The translations under genes were made by a program, and so were the position numbers. From an uncultured Microscilla sp. (GTDB lineage: Bacteria; Bacteroidota; Bacteroidia; Cytophagales; Microscillaceae), in contig NZ_CANLRP010000077.1 in NCBI RefSeq assembly GCF_947493425.1, forward strand, positions 1-38,461: 38,461 bases of DNA. The letters are read 5' to 3'. Of this stretch, positions 16,007 to 23,499 are shown piece by piece. The notes beneath the pieces are model-generated. The model searched no databases. It was not told the origin of the DNA and saw only the letters and a program-made list of their open reading frames with translations. Numbering within the stretch: the stretch's first letter is position 1; each line of letters opens with the position of its first letter.

Positions 16007-17148
16007 ACCGATAGTATTAATTTAATAATAAAAAGCCTGTTTTCAGGCTTTATTGGCTCTTAGTTTCAATATTTCGTAAATCAATAAATTGTACAATAAA
16101 AAGGGAGTAAAATATTTTCACTATTAGCTATACCATTGCCACAAGCACTTATATGCATCAAGCCTCATGCTTGATCCCATCCAAAACCAGCACCATCAGA
16201 CAATACTTCACGCAAGCAACTGTTTTCTTTATATGGCCATTTGCCAGTCACTTATTAGCTATGCTGGCCTTACAGGTTATTCTAACAGAATCCATAAAAC
16301 TAAAGATGACTTATTGGCTTTGACAAAATCTAGCTTATGATGCATTACTCAATAAGCAAAGGGAAGCAACATTGGAGGTGCTTGATTTTGCTGAGTACAT
16401 AAAAATGTAGATTGAAATGAATTGAGGAGAGTTCAAAAACTATTAGCCGCCTAAGCTAAATTGTACTTTTCAAATAAACAAACTCTACAAGTCATTATCA
16501 AAAATAATTTTGCAAAAAAACTTTTGTAAAAATGTTCGAGTTTTTTCGTATCTTGAATTCGGTTAGGAAATAGCAAAGGGTTTGTAGGTATTTTACCTAT
16601 TCATAACTGGGCAAGTTTCTCATAAACCACCGAGTTTTTGCCTGAGTTTTCACTAAAAAACGCTTGCACATCTGACAACTATTACCTTTGAGGGCTGCTA
16701 TTTCAAGATTTTATTTTAAGAAGTTTTAGCCTTAAAAAAGTCAAATTACTCGTGTTTTATTACATTTGTAATACTCACTCTCAAAAGCTCTCTACATCTG
16801 GCTTAAACCCTATTTTTTAAGCTAATATTTCAAGCTAACATTCCTCCTCAATTGCCTCAGATTTGGCTCCTAAGAAATTACTCCATTACTTTGTATCGTA
16901 ATCAAAAACACAACATCACAACAAAATCTGAAATAGTGTTAATGATTCACAACAACCTCTACAACCATCACGCTTCAAGCATTTTTGCTCAGGTTTTTGT
17001 ATAAAACATTACATTACCATAGTGAGAAGTTGCTCAGAGAAAAGTTGTAGTACAAATTAGCTTATATTATTAAATATCTATCTTTTATATTCTTTTTCAG
17101 CTCTGCACTAACTTAAATTTATTTAACAACACAAAGCCTATTAAAATT
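16007..17148. other. Gene-poor region of about 1.1 kb with decayed fragments
   Basis: No complete gene is seen. Positions 16324-16410 (+) contain a frame without a start codon that reads LLNKQREATLEVLDFAEYI. This resembles the C terminus of DUF2281/VapB-type antitoxins (LP-E-Q-EVLDF-E-L), so it is probably a remnant. A hairpin with AAAGCCTG / CAGGCTTT is at 16032-16051. Two promoter-like pairs precede the redoxin-like gene: TTTG 16524 with TATCTTG 16550, and TTTG 16862 with TACTTTG 16887. Neither is a perfect match. Confidence 0.5.
16032..16051. terminator. Short terminator-like hairpin
   Basis: AAAGCCTG (16032-16039) and CAGGCTTT (16044-16051) form a perfect 8-bp stem with a TTTT loop. Flanking A- and T-rich sequence could allow it to work in either direction. 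No gene ends close by on the + strand. Confidence 0.45.
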
Positions 17149-17835
17149 ATGAAATTCACAGCATCATCTGTATTAGTATTGGTATGTCTTTTTTTCTCAG
17201 TTTCATTGTCAAGCCATACCTTTAAAGGAAAAAAACCCACCAAAAAAACCAAAAAGTATAGAACTTATAAATTGAATTCTTCAGTGAAGGATTTCAAGTT
17301 AAAGAACGCCGTTGATGGCAATATGGTGTCGTTGTCAGACTACCAGGATGCCAAGGGATTTATTTTGGTGTTTATCAGCAATAGCTGCCCTACTACCCAA
17401 CTTTATGAAGAGCGCATTATCAAACTTCAGGAAAAATATGCTCACAAAGGTTACCAAGTAGTTGCAGTAAACCCTTACAACCCTACTTACCACCCACAAG
17501 AAGGTTTTGAAAACTCTAACAAAATGGCTACTCGCAAGCAGTATAACTTCCCTTATTTAGTGAATGGGTATGAAGTTGCTCAACGCTTTGGTGCAGTTAA
17601 AACACCTCAGGTATATGTATTGCAAAAGAAAGGTAAGCGACTTAAAATCAAGTATATCGGAGCTATTGACAATAAGCCAAGATTGCCTAAGTACCATAAT
17701 ACTAAGTATACTGAAAAAGCTGTAAAAAGCTTGTTGGCTGGTAGCAAAAGATACACTAAGGTAACTCGCCCATTAGGAACTACCATTGACCACTACGTTC
17801 CTACCAAAGCTGATGAGTTGGTATCGCGCAAGTAA
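17149..17835 (+). CDS. Exported thioredoxin-fold (redoxin/AhpC-TSA-like) protein with a single active-site cysteine
   Basis: This 228-residue protein has a cleavable or anchoring hydrophobic N terminus (about 5-22) and then a K/T-rich linker. The thioredoxin-like domain covers about 45-200. The active-site segment is SNSCPTTQLYEERI with C80; the second position of the usual CxxC is threonine (CPTT). The cis-proline region TPQVYVL near residue 154 is present. Relatives in the phylum carry N-HCP-A-LYE-RI at the same place and are annotated as thioredoxin-family or redoxin proteins. With one cysteine it may act as a peroxiredoxin-like or monothiol protein in the periplasm. A long AT-rich leader precedes the ATG, and the gene is monocistronic. 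Confidence 0.82.
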   Translation: MKFTASSVLVLVCLFFSVSLSSHTFKGKKPTKKTKKYRTYKLNSSVKDFKLKNAVDGNMVSLSDYQDAKGFILVFISNSCPTTQLYEERIIKLQEKYAHKGYQVVAVNPYNPTYHPQEGFENSNKMATRKQYNFPYLVNGYEVAQRFGAVKTPQVYVLQKKGKRLKIKYIGAIDNKPRLPKYHNTKYTEKAVKSLLAGSKRYTKVTRPLGTTIDHYVPTKADELVSRK

Positions 17836-17855
17836 TCACACTGAATACAATACAA

Positions 17856-17899
17856 CAGGTTTTGCTAACCTAGACGATTATCATTGTCTGCAAAACCTG
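17856..17899 (+). terminator. Structured hairpin downstream of the redoxin-like gene
   Basis: A perfect 10-bp outer stem, CAGGTTTTGC (17856-17865) and GCAAAACCTG (17890-17899), encloses an inner stem AGACGAT / ATTGTCT with one wobble pair. There is no T-run afterwards, so it may end transcripts inefficiently or act as an mRNA 3'-end stabiliser. Confidence 0.55.
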
Positions 17900-18024
17900 A
17901 CTAATCAAACCCAACAGATTGGCTCAAAATTTTAAAAGGTGTTAAATATAGAACAGGGGTTGTTTAGAGCTTTGAGTAAAACCAAAAACTTTGGACAACT
18001 TCTTTTCACACACACTGACCAATC

Positions 18025-18726
18025 TTATGACTTGTCGTCCAATAAATCATCAATTAACCGGGACGACTGCTGATTTAGAAAAGAGAAAACTTCTTGTTCC
18101 AACTGATCAAACTCTCCTTTTACAAACATTCTTTCTATTTTTTTATGTTGTAAAAAACTGATTTGATCACATATAGCGGTGAGTGATTCGAATATATGAG
18201 AAGTAATTAAAATGGTTCTCCCCTGTTGGGCTAATTTCTGTAAAATGGTTTGTATTTTATTATAGCTCTCTAAGTCTACTCCATTATAAGGTTCGTCTAA
18301 GATTAACACGGGGCGGTCTAGAGCTAAAACACCCAAAAAAGCTAACTTCTTCTTCATTCCGGTAGAGTAGTTTTCTACCAATTTTTGAAGAGGCAAATCA
18401 AACAAAGCATTCCATTGATCTATATCAAACTGCGGATTCTTTAACTGAAATAACCTTAAATACTCCCAACCGGTCATTTTTGCATAAAAAAAATTATGCG
18501 TTTCAAGATAAGCCATCTGTTGGGTAGTTGCTATGTTATTTTGCCAATAAATGACACCACTTTTTTTGGGTACCAACCCATACATAGCGTTTAACAAACT
18601 GGTTTTGCCCGAACCATTTAGCCCCACAATTCCATGGATTTTGCCTGGCTCTAACACCAAATGCAGGTTTTCAATAATAGTAATACCTTTCTGATAACTT
18701 ATGGTCAAGTCTTTGACTTCTAACAT
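18025..18726 (-). CDS. ABC transporter ATP-binding protein
   Basis: This 233-residue nucleotide-binding subunit has Walker A GLNGSGKTSL (about 38-47), a Q-loop region, the signature YSTGMKKKLAFLG, Walker B PVLILDEPYNGVD and the switch histidine in ILITSHIF. The short length and the YSTGMKKK signature are typical of ABC-2-type exporters (CcmA/YxlF-like). Its partner is probably the membrane protein encoded at 18920-19897, upstream in the same direction. The two are separated by 193 bp filled with element E3, which may uncouple them or impose its own regulation. Confidence 0.9.
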   Translation of the reverse strand: MLEVKDLTISYQKGITIIENLHLVLEPGKIHGIVGLNGSGKTSLLNAMYGLVPKKSGVIYWQNNIATTQQMAYLETHNFFYAKMTGWEYLRLFQLKNPQFDIDQWNALFDLPLQKLVENYSTGMKKKLAFLGVLALDRPVLILDEPYNGVDLESYNKIQTILQKLAQQGRTILITSHIFESLTAICDQISFLQHKKIERMFVKGEFDQLEQEVFSFLNQQSSRLIDDLLDDKS

Positions 18727-18750
18727 GGCGATAAAAATTAATCAACTTAG

Positions 18751-18947
18751 GAATGGAAAAAAATAACTTTTCCCCGGCAAGCCGGGACTGTAAGCAGTTT
18801 GGGAGTGATCTTTCATCCTGATACTTCGTTACCTTGGCAGTTCCGCCGGGACTATGAGCTTTTTTTGACCGTAGCTATGGCTACGCCCGCTAAAAGTGCC
18901 TCGTCTCAAAATAAAATCTCTACCCGTAACTTATTTTCTCACCATTC
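18751..18947. mobile_element. MITE-like element E3 between ABC permease and ATPase genes
   Basis: The ends are GAATGG (18751-18756) and CCATTC (18942-18947), extended by imperfect subterminal inverted repeats containing AAAATAA. The flanks CTTAG (18746-18750) and CTTAA (18948-18952) may be a decayed 5-bp target duplication. The interior has a CCCGGC / GCCGGG hairpin near 18772, the hairpin CGTAGC-TATG-GCTACG (18870-18885) and GTGCCTCGTCTC at 18896-18907. It is the same family as E2 (27183). Its right end overlaps the last 10 codons of the membrane-protein gene. Confidence 0.65.
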
Positions 18948-19897
18948 CTTAAATAATCTTGCATATTGTTAACTGCCCGTCTATAATAACGAATGACCCA
19001 AAATATGTTAACTAAAAAACTAAAAGGAGGCAAAAAGCAAAACATAATTGCCATTGTCATCAAGGTGTTGTTATGCGAAAGGTCTTCGTTGGGAGTATAA
19101 CTTGCATACTTGAGCACTACAGCAAGGGTGAGTAATAAGGCTGATACAAACCCCACTACTGGTAACACGAACCAATAGGTGGGGTTAAAAATAAGAAACC
19201 CTATCCAAAATGGGGCGTTCAATAGTCCAAATAAACGCAAAGTCTGGGCTATTTTCCACTGTACAAACCGACGGGCAGAACATTTAAATATTTCAACCAT
19301 TTCTTTGGGCTCGCATAACAAGTAAAACTGCACTACTACAAGGGTAAGCAAAAATGTGATAATGGGGGCTACTGGAGCAAAAGCACAAAAGACCACGCCC
19401 AATAACCACAAAGTAGCTACATAAGGGAAACGTTGTCTTACTCCACTGATCCATTCAAAATGAAGGGGTGACCAAAATGTTTTGGAGTCCCACCACTGTA
19501 TTTTTCTATGGATCTGATACCTCATAAAACGCTGAGGAATGAGTGGTAAAATGAAACCTTCTAATAATAAGCTTAGGCTAACTAGCCAATAATATTTATA
19601 GGCAAAAAAAATAATAAGAATAAGCGATAATATGTTGTACTCTACACAAAACAACCATTGCCAGCGCGTTCCCAGCCTTTTAAGAAAGTGATAGTCGGGT
19701 CGTTTGAAGTGGATGCTTGCCAAAATAAAGCCCCAAAACCAAGCAAGGTAATAAGGGTTTTTCATCCATAATTCAAATGCCAAACGTGGCAAAAAAATCG
19801 TGATGGCTATGAGCAATACAATTACTCTAAGTAGCCCTATTTCTTGCATATATCGAAACAGTTGTCGGGCTCTAAACTGTAACATAAATTGAATCAT
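18920..19897 (-). CDS. Polytopic membrane protein, probable ABC-2-type permease partner
   Basis: This 325-residue protein starts at ATG 19897 (the frame opens two codons earlier with TTG). It has about seven to eight hydrophobic segments, for example VIVLLIAITIFLPRLAF, ILSLILIIFFAYKYYWLV and VATLWLLGVVFCAF, with basic loops between them. No permease signature is recognisable with confidence. The role is inferred from the ATP-binding gene downstream and the common arrangement of permease and ATPase in Bacteroidota. The last codons (RNGEKISYG and the stop) lie within element E3, so the native C terminus was probably replaced when the element inserted. TACATTTG sits directly before the ATG on the minus strand, so a leaderless transcript is possible. 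Confidence 0.75.
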   Translation of the reverse strand: MIQFMLQFRARQLFRYMQEIGLLRVIVLLIAITIFLPRLAFELWMKNPYYLAWFWGFILASIHFKRPDYHFLKRLGTRWQWLFCVEYNILSLILIIFFAYKYYWLVSLSLLLEGFILPLIPQRFMRYQIHRKIQWWDSKTFWSPLHFEWISGVRQRFPYVATLWLLGVVFCAFAPVAPIITFLLTLVVVQFYLLCEPKEMVEIFKCSARRFVQWKIAQTLRLFGLLNAPFWIGFLIFNPTYWFVLPVVGFVSALLLTLAVVLKYASYTPNEDLSHNNTLMTMAIMFCFLPPFSFLVNIFWVIRYYRRAVNNMQDYLRNGEKISYG

Positions 19898-20009
19898 ATA
19901 CAAATGTAGTCAATGCATTTAAATCTTATGTATTTATGAGTGTTTTTTTAATCTACTGTTTTTCACTAATTTTAGATAAACTTTGGCAAGTACCAATTAT
20001 TCCATCTTT

Positions 20010-22892
20010 ATGAAACTATTTTGGACAGGCGCTTATGGTTGGTTGTTAGCAATCACTGTCACCACATTTATACAAGCACAGAGCCAGGTGCCAGAAAATG
20101 TACAAAGACTCTGGCACAAAGCGCAAACTCAAGCTAAAGCAAAGGCACTGAAAGCCGCAGCTACTGCCTATGAACAAGCCATAGATGCATTTAAAACTAA
20201 AAATACTCACCCTGACTACCAAGTAATTATAGCCCGTTTATACCATGAACTTGCCATGCTGAACTCCTCAGATAAAATGGTGAATTTCCAACTATTTTTT
20301 GAGTATCAGATGAGAGCTAAAGAGGCGATCCAACAAAGCAACGATACCCAATACAAAGGAGAGATTTTATACCAGGCAGCCATTGCTCACTATTATTACC
20401 AACAATTTAGAAAAGCCGCCCCTTTACTGGAAGAAACGATTGAGTTGGCACAGCAACGCAAAGATTATGTGTTGCAAATAAGAGCAATGAATGTTATTGG
20501 AAGGGTGTACATGACATTGTCATTATACGATATGAGCCTAAGCTATCTTGAAAAAGCAGAACGGTTGCTCCAACAGCACCCCAACACCCCCAAAGCGTAC
20601 GCAGGACAAATATACTTTAACCTTAGCCTACTCAAGCATGCCATTGATGATCAGACAAGCGCCTTGATTGATGCTCAAAAAGCCTTGCCCTTTTGGATGG
20701 CAACTTATGGGGGGGAACATTTCCGGGTAGTGTCTATTTATAACCAAATTGCACGTATCCATTTTGCGTTGGGCAATACCCAACAAACCAAGCTGTATTT
20801 ACAAAAAGTTTTTGCCATTGATAACCCCCACGTACGCAAAGGCAGGGGTGCCTGCTTGACGCTTTTAGGTAAAGTATACCATCGCGAAAAACATTACCAA
20901 AAAGCCATTGGAGCATTTCGGGAAGCTATACAGGTACAAATCAATACTTTTGGAGATGATACCGCTGACAATACTGAAATTTACCAACACCTTGGCAAGT
21001 CTTATCAAGCAAGTCAACAGTTTGAGTCAGCGCTTCAAAATATTCAAAGGGCTTTGATATTAAATAATACCTTGTTTACGTCTACTGATTTTGCTGATCA
21101 CCCTACCCTGAAAGGGGCGATTTATAATGAACTGCAAATACATTTGCTAAGCGACAAAGCTACTATCTGGTATGAATGGTTCAAAACAACTCAAAACATC
21201 GATTATTTGCACAAAGCATATCAAGTATATCGCTTTTTGCTTCAGGAAGTGAAGTATTGGAAAACAAGCTTAAATGATGAAAACAACTTATTACTGTTAA
21301 TCAAACGGTCTAACTATATTTTTACCAACGCTATAGAGGTGTTACACACGCTTTACAAATTTACAAAACAACAACGTTACCTCAGAGAAGCTTTCCACAT
21401 TACCGAACAAGCCAAAGCTTATGTATTACTCAGGTCGTTGTATGTGTCTGGCAAGTCGCCGGGGAGCGTCAACAACCAGATTGAAAATAAGATTACAAAT
21501 CGCCTCAAAGATTTGCAAGAGCACCTTATAGCAGAAGAGAATAAGCCTAACCCTGACACCCGAAAAGTAGTGGATTACAAAGACCAAATATTTGAACTTA
21601 AGGCCAGCCGGGATAGCTTACGACAGTCTTTTCAAAAGTTGTCACCAGAATACTACCAAACAAAGTATCAATTTAAAATTGCCTCGGTACAAAGCATACA
21701 ACAAAAAATTTTGAGCAAGCAAGAGGCTTTGATTGAATACATGCTGGCTGACAATGCTGTATTTATATTTACTGTTACACCACAAAATATCACCTTAAAA
21801 AAGGTAGAGTTCTCTAGCAATATTAAAGAGCGTATCAAGGATTTGCGTAAAAGCATTACCCACAAAAACTTTCAGGAGTTTATCAGGCATAGCCACTTTT
21901 TTTATCAAAAACTGATACAACCTATTTCTTTACCCAAGCAAGTCAACAAACTACACATTGTGCCTAGTGGTGTACTCTATCATTTGCCTTGGGAGGCGCT
22001 CATTATCCAGCTACCTACAAGCAATCAGACCAACTACAGCCAGTTGAATTACTTGCTCAAAAAATATGTGATTAGCTATGATTATTCGGCCACCCTTGTA
22101 TTAAACAAAATGACTCAAAAAAGAAAAATTAGCCCTGCCCAATTGCTTGCTTTTGCTCCTGAGTTTAATAACCCAACTGGCTCTAGTGATGATACTCTCA
22201 GAAATAAACTGTCACCGCTTACCGGTGCCCAAAATGAGGTAAAAGTATTACATACACTTTATCAAGGAGAGCTGTTTACTGGGCAACAGGCTACTGAACA
22301 AGCATTTAGGGCACATATCAAAAATACTTCGGTGCTCCACCTTGCCACACATGCAGTTATCAATGATCAACATCCAGCTTTGTCGCGATTGTTGTTTAGT
22401 TTATCACCCCATGATACTGTCAATGATGGGTACTTACACGCTTACGAATTACACAACTTGCGGCTCAATACTGAGCTGGTAACCTTGAGTGCTTGCAATA
22501 CTGGTTTTGGCAAAATACAAACGGGAGAAGGGGTTATGAGCCTGGGAAGGGCATTTGCTTACGCTGGAAGTCCTAATGTGTTGATGAGCCTGTGGAGTGT
22601 ACCAGACCAAAGTACGGCTAAAATAATGACGGAGTTTTACAAACACCTGGCAGATGGTGTACCTAAGGATGTAGCGCTACAACGTGCCAAGCTTACCTAT
22701 ATTACCGACTCAGATCATATCACTAGTAACCCTTTTTACTGGAGTAGTTTTATACTTATTGGCAACCCACAACCCCTACATCTACAACCTGCCAAGGCTT
22801 TTTACCAGGGGAGTTTTTTTGTATGGTGTGGCATCATGTTTTGCGGCGTTCTTATATTTTTGTGGGTGGGACCACGTTTCTTTAGCAAGTAG
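20010..22892 (+). CDS. TPR-CHAT (caspase-HetF-associated) protease-like protein, exported and membrane-anchored
   Basis: This 960-residue protein has an N-terminal signal peptide (MKLFWTGAYGWLLAIT, ending near AQSQ) and about eight tetratricopeptide repeats over 40-400. A helical linker leads to a C-terminal CHAT domain at about 640-915. The caspase-like dyad is present: H781 in VLHLATHA and C829 in LSACNTG, followed by the usual GEGVMSLGRAF and SLWSVPD segments. A hydrophobic segment at about 930-952 (VWCGIMFCGVLIFLWVG) could anchor it. The frame opens at a TTG at 19983, but ATG 20010 starts a normal signal peptide. CHAT proteases cut specific partners in stress or phage-defence pathways; many Bacteroidota paralogues have unknown targets. 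The small coiled-coil gene follows after 99 bp. Confidence 0.9.
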   Translation: MKLFWTGAYGWLLAITVTTFIQAQSQVPENVQRLWHKAQTQAKAKALKAAATAYEQAIDAFKTKNTHPDYQVIIARLYHELAMLNSSDKMVNFQLFFEYQMRAKEAIQQSNDTQYKGEILYQAAIAHYYYQQFRKAAPLLEETIELAQQRKDYVLQIRAMNVIGRVYMTLSLYDMSLSYLEKAERLLQQHPNTPKAYAGQIYFNLSLLKHAIDDQTSALIDAQKALPFWMATYGGEHFRVVSIYNQIARIHFALGNTQQTKLYLQKVFAIDNPHVRKGRGACLTLLGKVYHREKHYQKAIGAFREAIQVQINTFGDDTADNTEIYQHLGKSYQASQQFESALQNIQRALILNNTLFTSTDFADHPTLKGAIYNELQIHLLSDKATIWYEWFKTTQNIDYLHKAYQVYRFLLQEVKYWKTSLNDENNLLLLIKRSNYIFTNAIEVLHTLYKFTKQQRYLREAFHITEQAKAYVLLRSLYVSGKSPGSVNNQIENKITNRLKDLQEHLIAEENKPNPDTRKVVDYKDQIFELKASRDSLRQSFQKLSPEYYQTKYQFKIASVQSIQQKILSKQEALIEYMLADNAVFIFTVTPQNITLKKVEFSSNIKERIKDLRKSITHKNFQEFIRHSHFFYQKLIQPISLPKQVNKLHIVPSGVLYHLPWEALIIQLPTSNQTNYSQLNYLLKKYVISYDYSATLVLNKMTQKRKISPAQLLAFAPEFNNPTGSSDDTLRNKLSPLTGAQNEVKVLHTLYQGELFTGQQATEQAFRAHIKNTSVLHLATHAVINDQHPALSRLLFSLSPHDTVNDGYLHAYELHNLRLNTELVTLSACNTGFGKIQTGEGVMSLGRAFAYAGSPNVLMSLWSVPDQSTAKIMTEFYKHLADGVPKDVALQRAKLTYITDSDHITSNPFYWSSFILIGNPQPLHLQPAKAFYQGSFFVWCGIMFCGVLIFLWVGPRFFSK

Positions 22893-22932
22893 CCTCACAA
22901 AAGCTTAGCTCTTGTGTAAATTATACTCAATT

Positions 22933-22975
22933 CATTTTGTTTAAATGTTTTTTTGATTTAAATTTAAACAAAATG
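22933..22975. promoter_or_regulatory. 14-bp inverted repeat before the small coiled-coil gene
   Basis: CATTTTGTTTAAAT (22933-22946) and ATTTAAACAAAATG (22962-22975) are perfectly inverted around a 15-nt spacer. It lies 17 nt upstream of the ATG at 22992 and has no T-run, so it is more likely an operator or leader hairpin than a terminator for the CHAT gene. Confidence 0.45.
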
Positions 22976-22991
22976 TTTAAAAATAAATACT

Positions 22992-23288
22992 ATGAAAAAC
23001 GAAGAAAAAATACTGGAGCTACTTGCTGAAAGTCTCAAGAAGCTCGATCAAAACAGCAAAATGCTTGACAAACAGGGTAAAACACTTGACAAACACAGTA
23101 AAATACTTGACAAACACAGCACACAAATACAAAGACTGGTAGATGTACAAGTCACTCAAACCGACATTATGCGTGGAATGGCTATTGACATTCACGAGCT
23201 TAAAAACACCAATGTGAGCATTACCGAACTAGAAAAAAGAGTGGATGCACTGGAGAAGTATACTGTAAAAAATAAAGAAAGACATTGA
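22992..23288 (+). CDS. Small coiled-coil protein with LDK(x)4 heptads
   Basis: This 98-residue protein is almost wholly helical. From residue 17, LDQNSKM, LDKQGKT, LDKHSKI and LDKHSTQ follow each other at exactly seven residues, then IQRLVDVQ continues the heptads. A second coiled coil, ITELEKRVDALEKYT, is at the C terminus. No membrane segment or catalytic motif is present. The regular heptad pattern suggests parallel oligomerisation, as in adapter or phage-tail-type coiled coils, but no family is recognised. It lies 99 bp after the TPR-CHAT gene in the same direction and may be a partner. The intervening inverted repeat could also give it its own control. Confidence 0.7.
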   Translation: MKNEEKILELLAESLKKLDQNSKMLDKQGKTLDKHSKILDKHSTQIQRLVDVQVTQTDIMRGMAIDIHELKNTNVSITELEKRVDALEKYTVKNKERH

Positions 23289-23366
23289 TGTAAGGGAGCA
23301 AACAAGAAATAACTTACCCATTTTGTAGTTGCTCTTTTGCCCCTAGACTTTGTTACTTTTCACAGC

Positions 23367-23402
23367 CGTAGCTCTGCTATGTGCCACGTCTCAGAATAAA
23401 AT
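23367..23402. repeat. Fragment of the E-family element (E4)
   Basis: CGTAGCTCTGCTATG (hairpin with one mismatch) is followed by GTGCCACGTCTCAGAATAAA. This matches the interior of E3 (CGTAGCTATGGCTACG, then GTGCCTCGTCTCAAAATAAA). No terminal inverted repeats are seen, so it is a partial or decayed copy. Confidence 0.55.
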
Positions 23403-23443
23403 AGCTAGCAAAGAACCTGTATCCTATTTTTTAATGGCTCCCT

Positions 23444-23488
23444 AAAAACCCCTCGCTGATGAAATTGGTATTATCAACGAGGGGTTTT
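23444..23488. terminator. Bidirectional terminator between the coiled-coil gene and fadD
   Basis: AAAACCCCTCG (23445-23455) and CGAGGGGTTTT (23478-23488) form a perfect 11-bp stem around a 22-nt loop. A-rich and T-rich flanks serve both the + and the - gene. Confidence 0.85.
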
Positions 23489-23499
23489 ATTTTATAAAA

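Noticed and set aside
16324..16410. Functional DUF2281-type antitoxin
   Set aside because: The frame has no start codon, is preceded by a stop and has no toxin gene beside it; at most a remnant.
20709..20715. Run of seven G in the CHAT gene as a phase-variation tract
   Set aside because: It encodes two glycines in a normal TPR context and is too short to be notable by itself.
22684..22908. Open frame overlapping the end of the CHAT gene
   Set aside because: It lies in another frame of a well-conserved domain and has no independent support.
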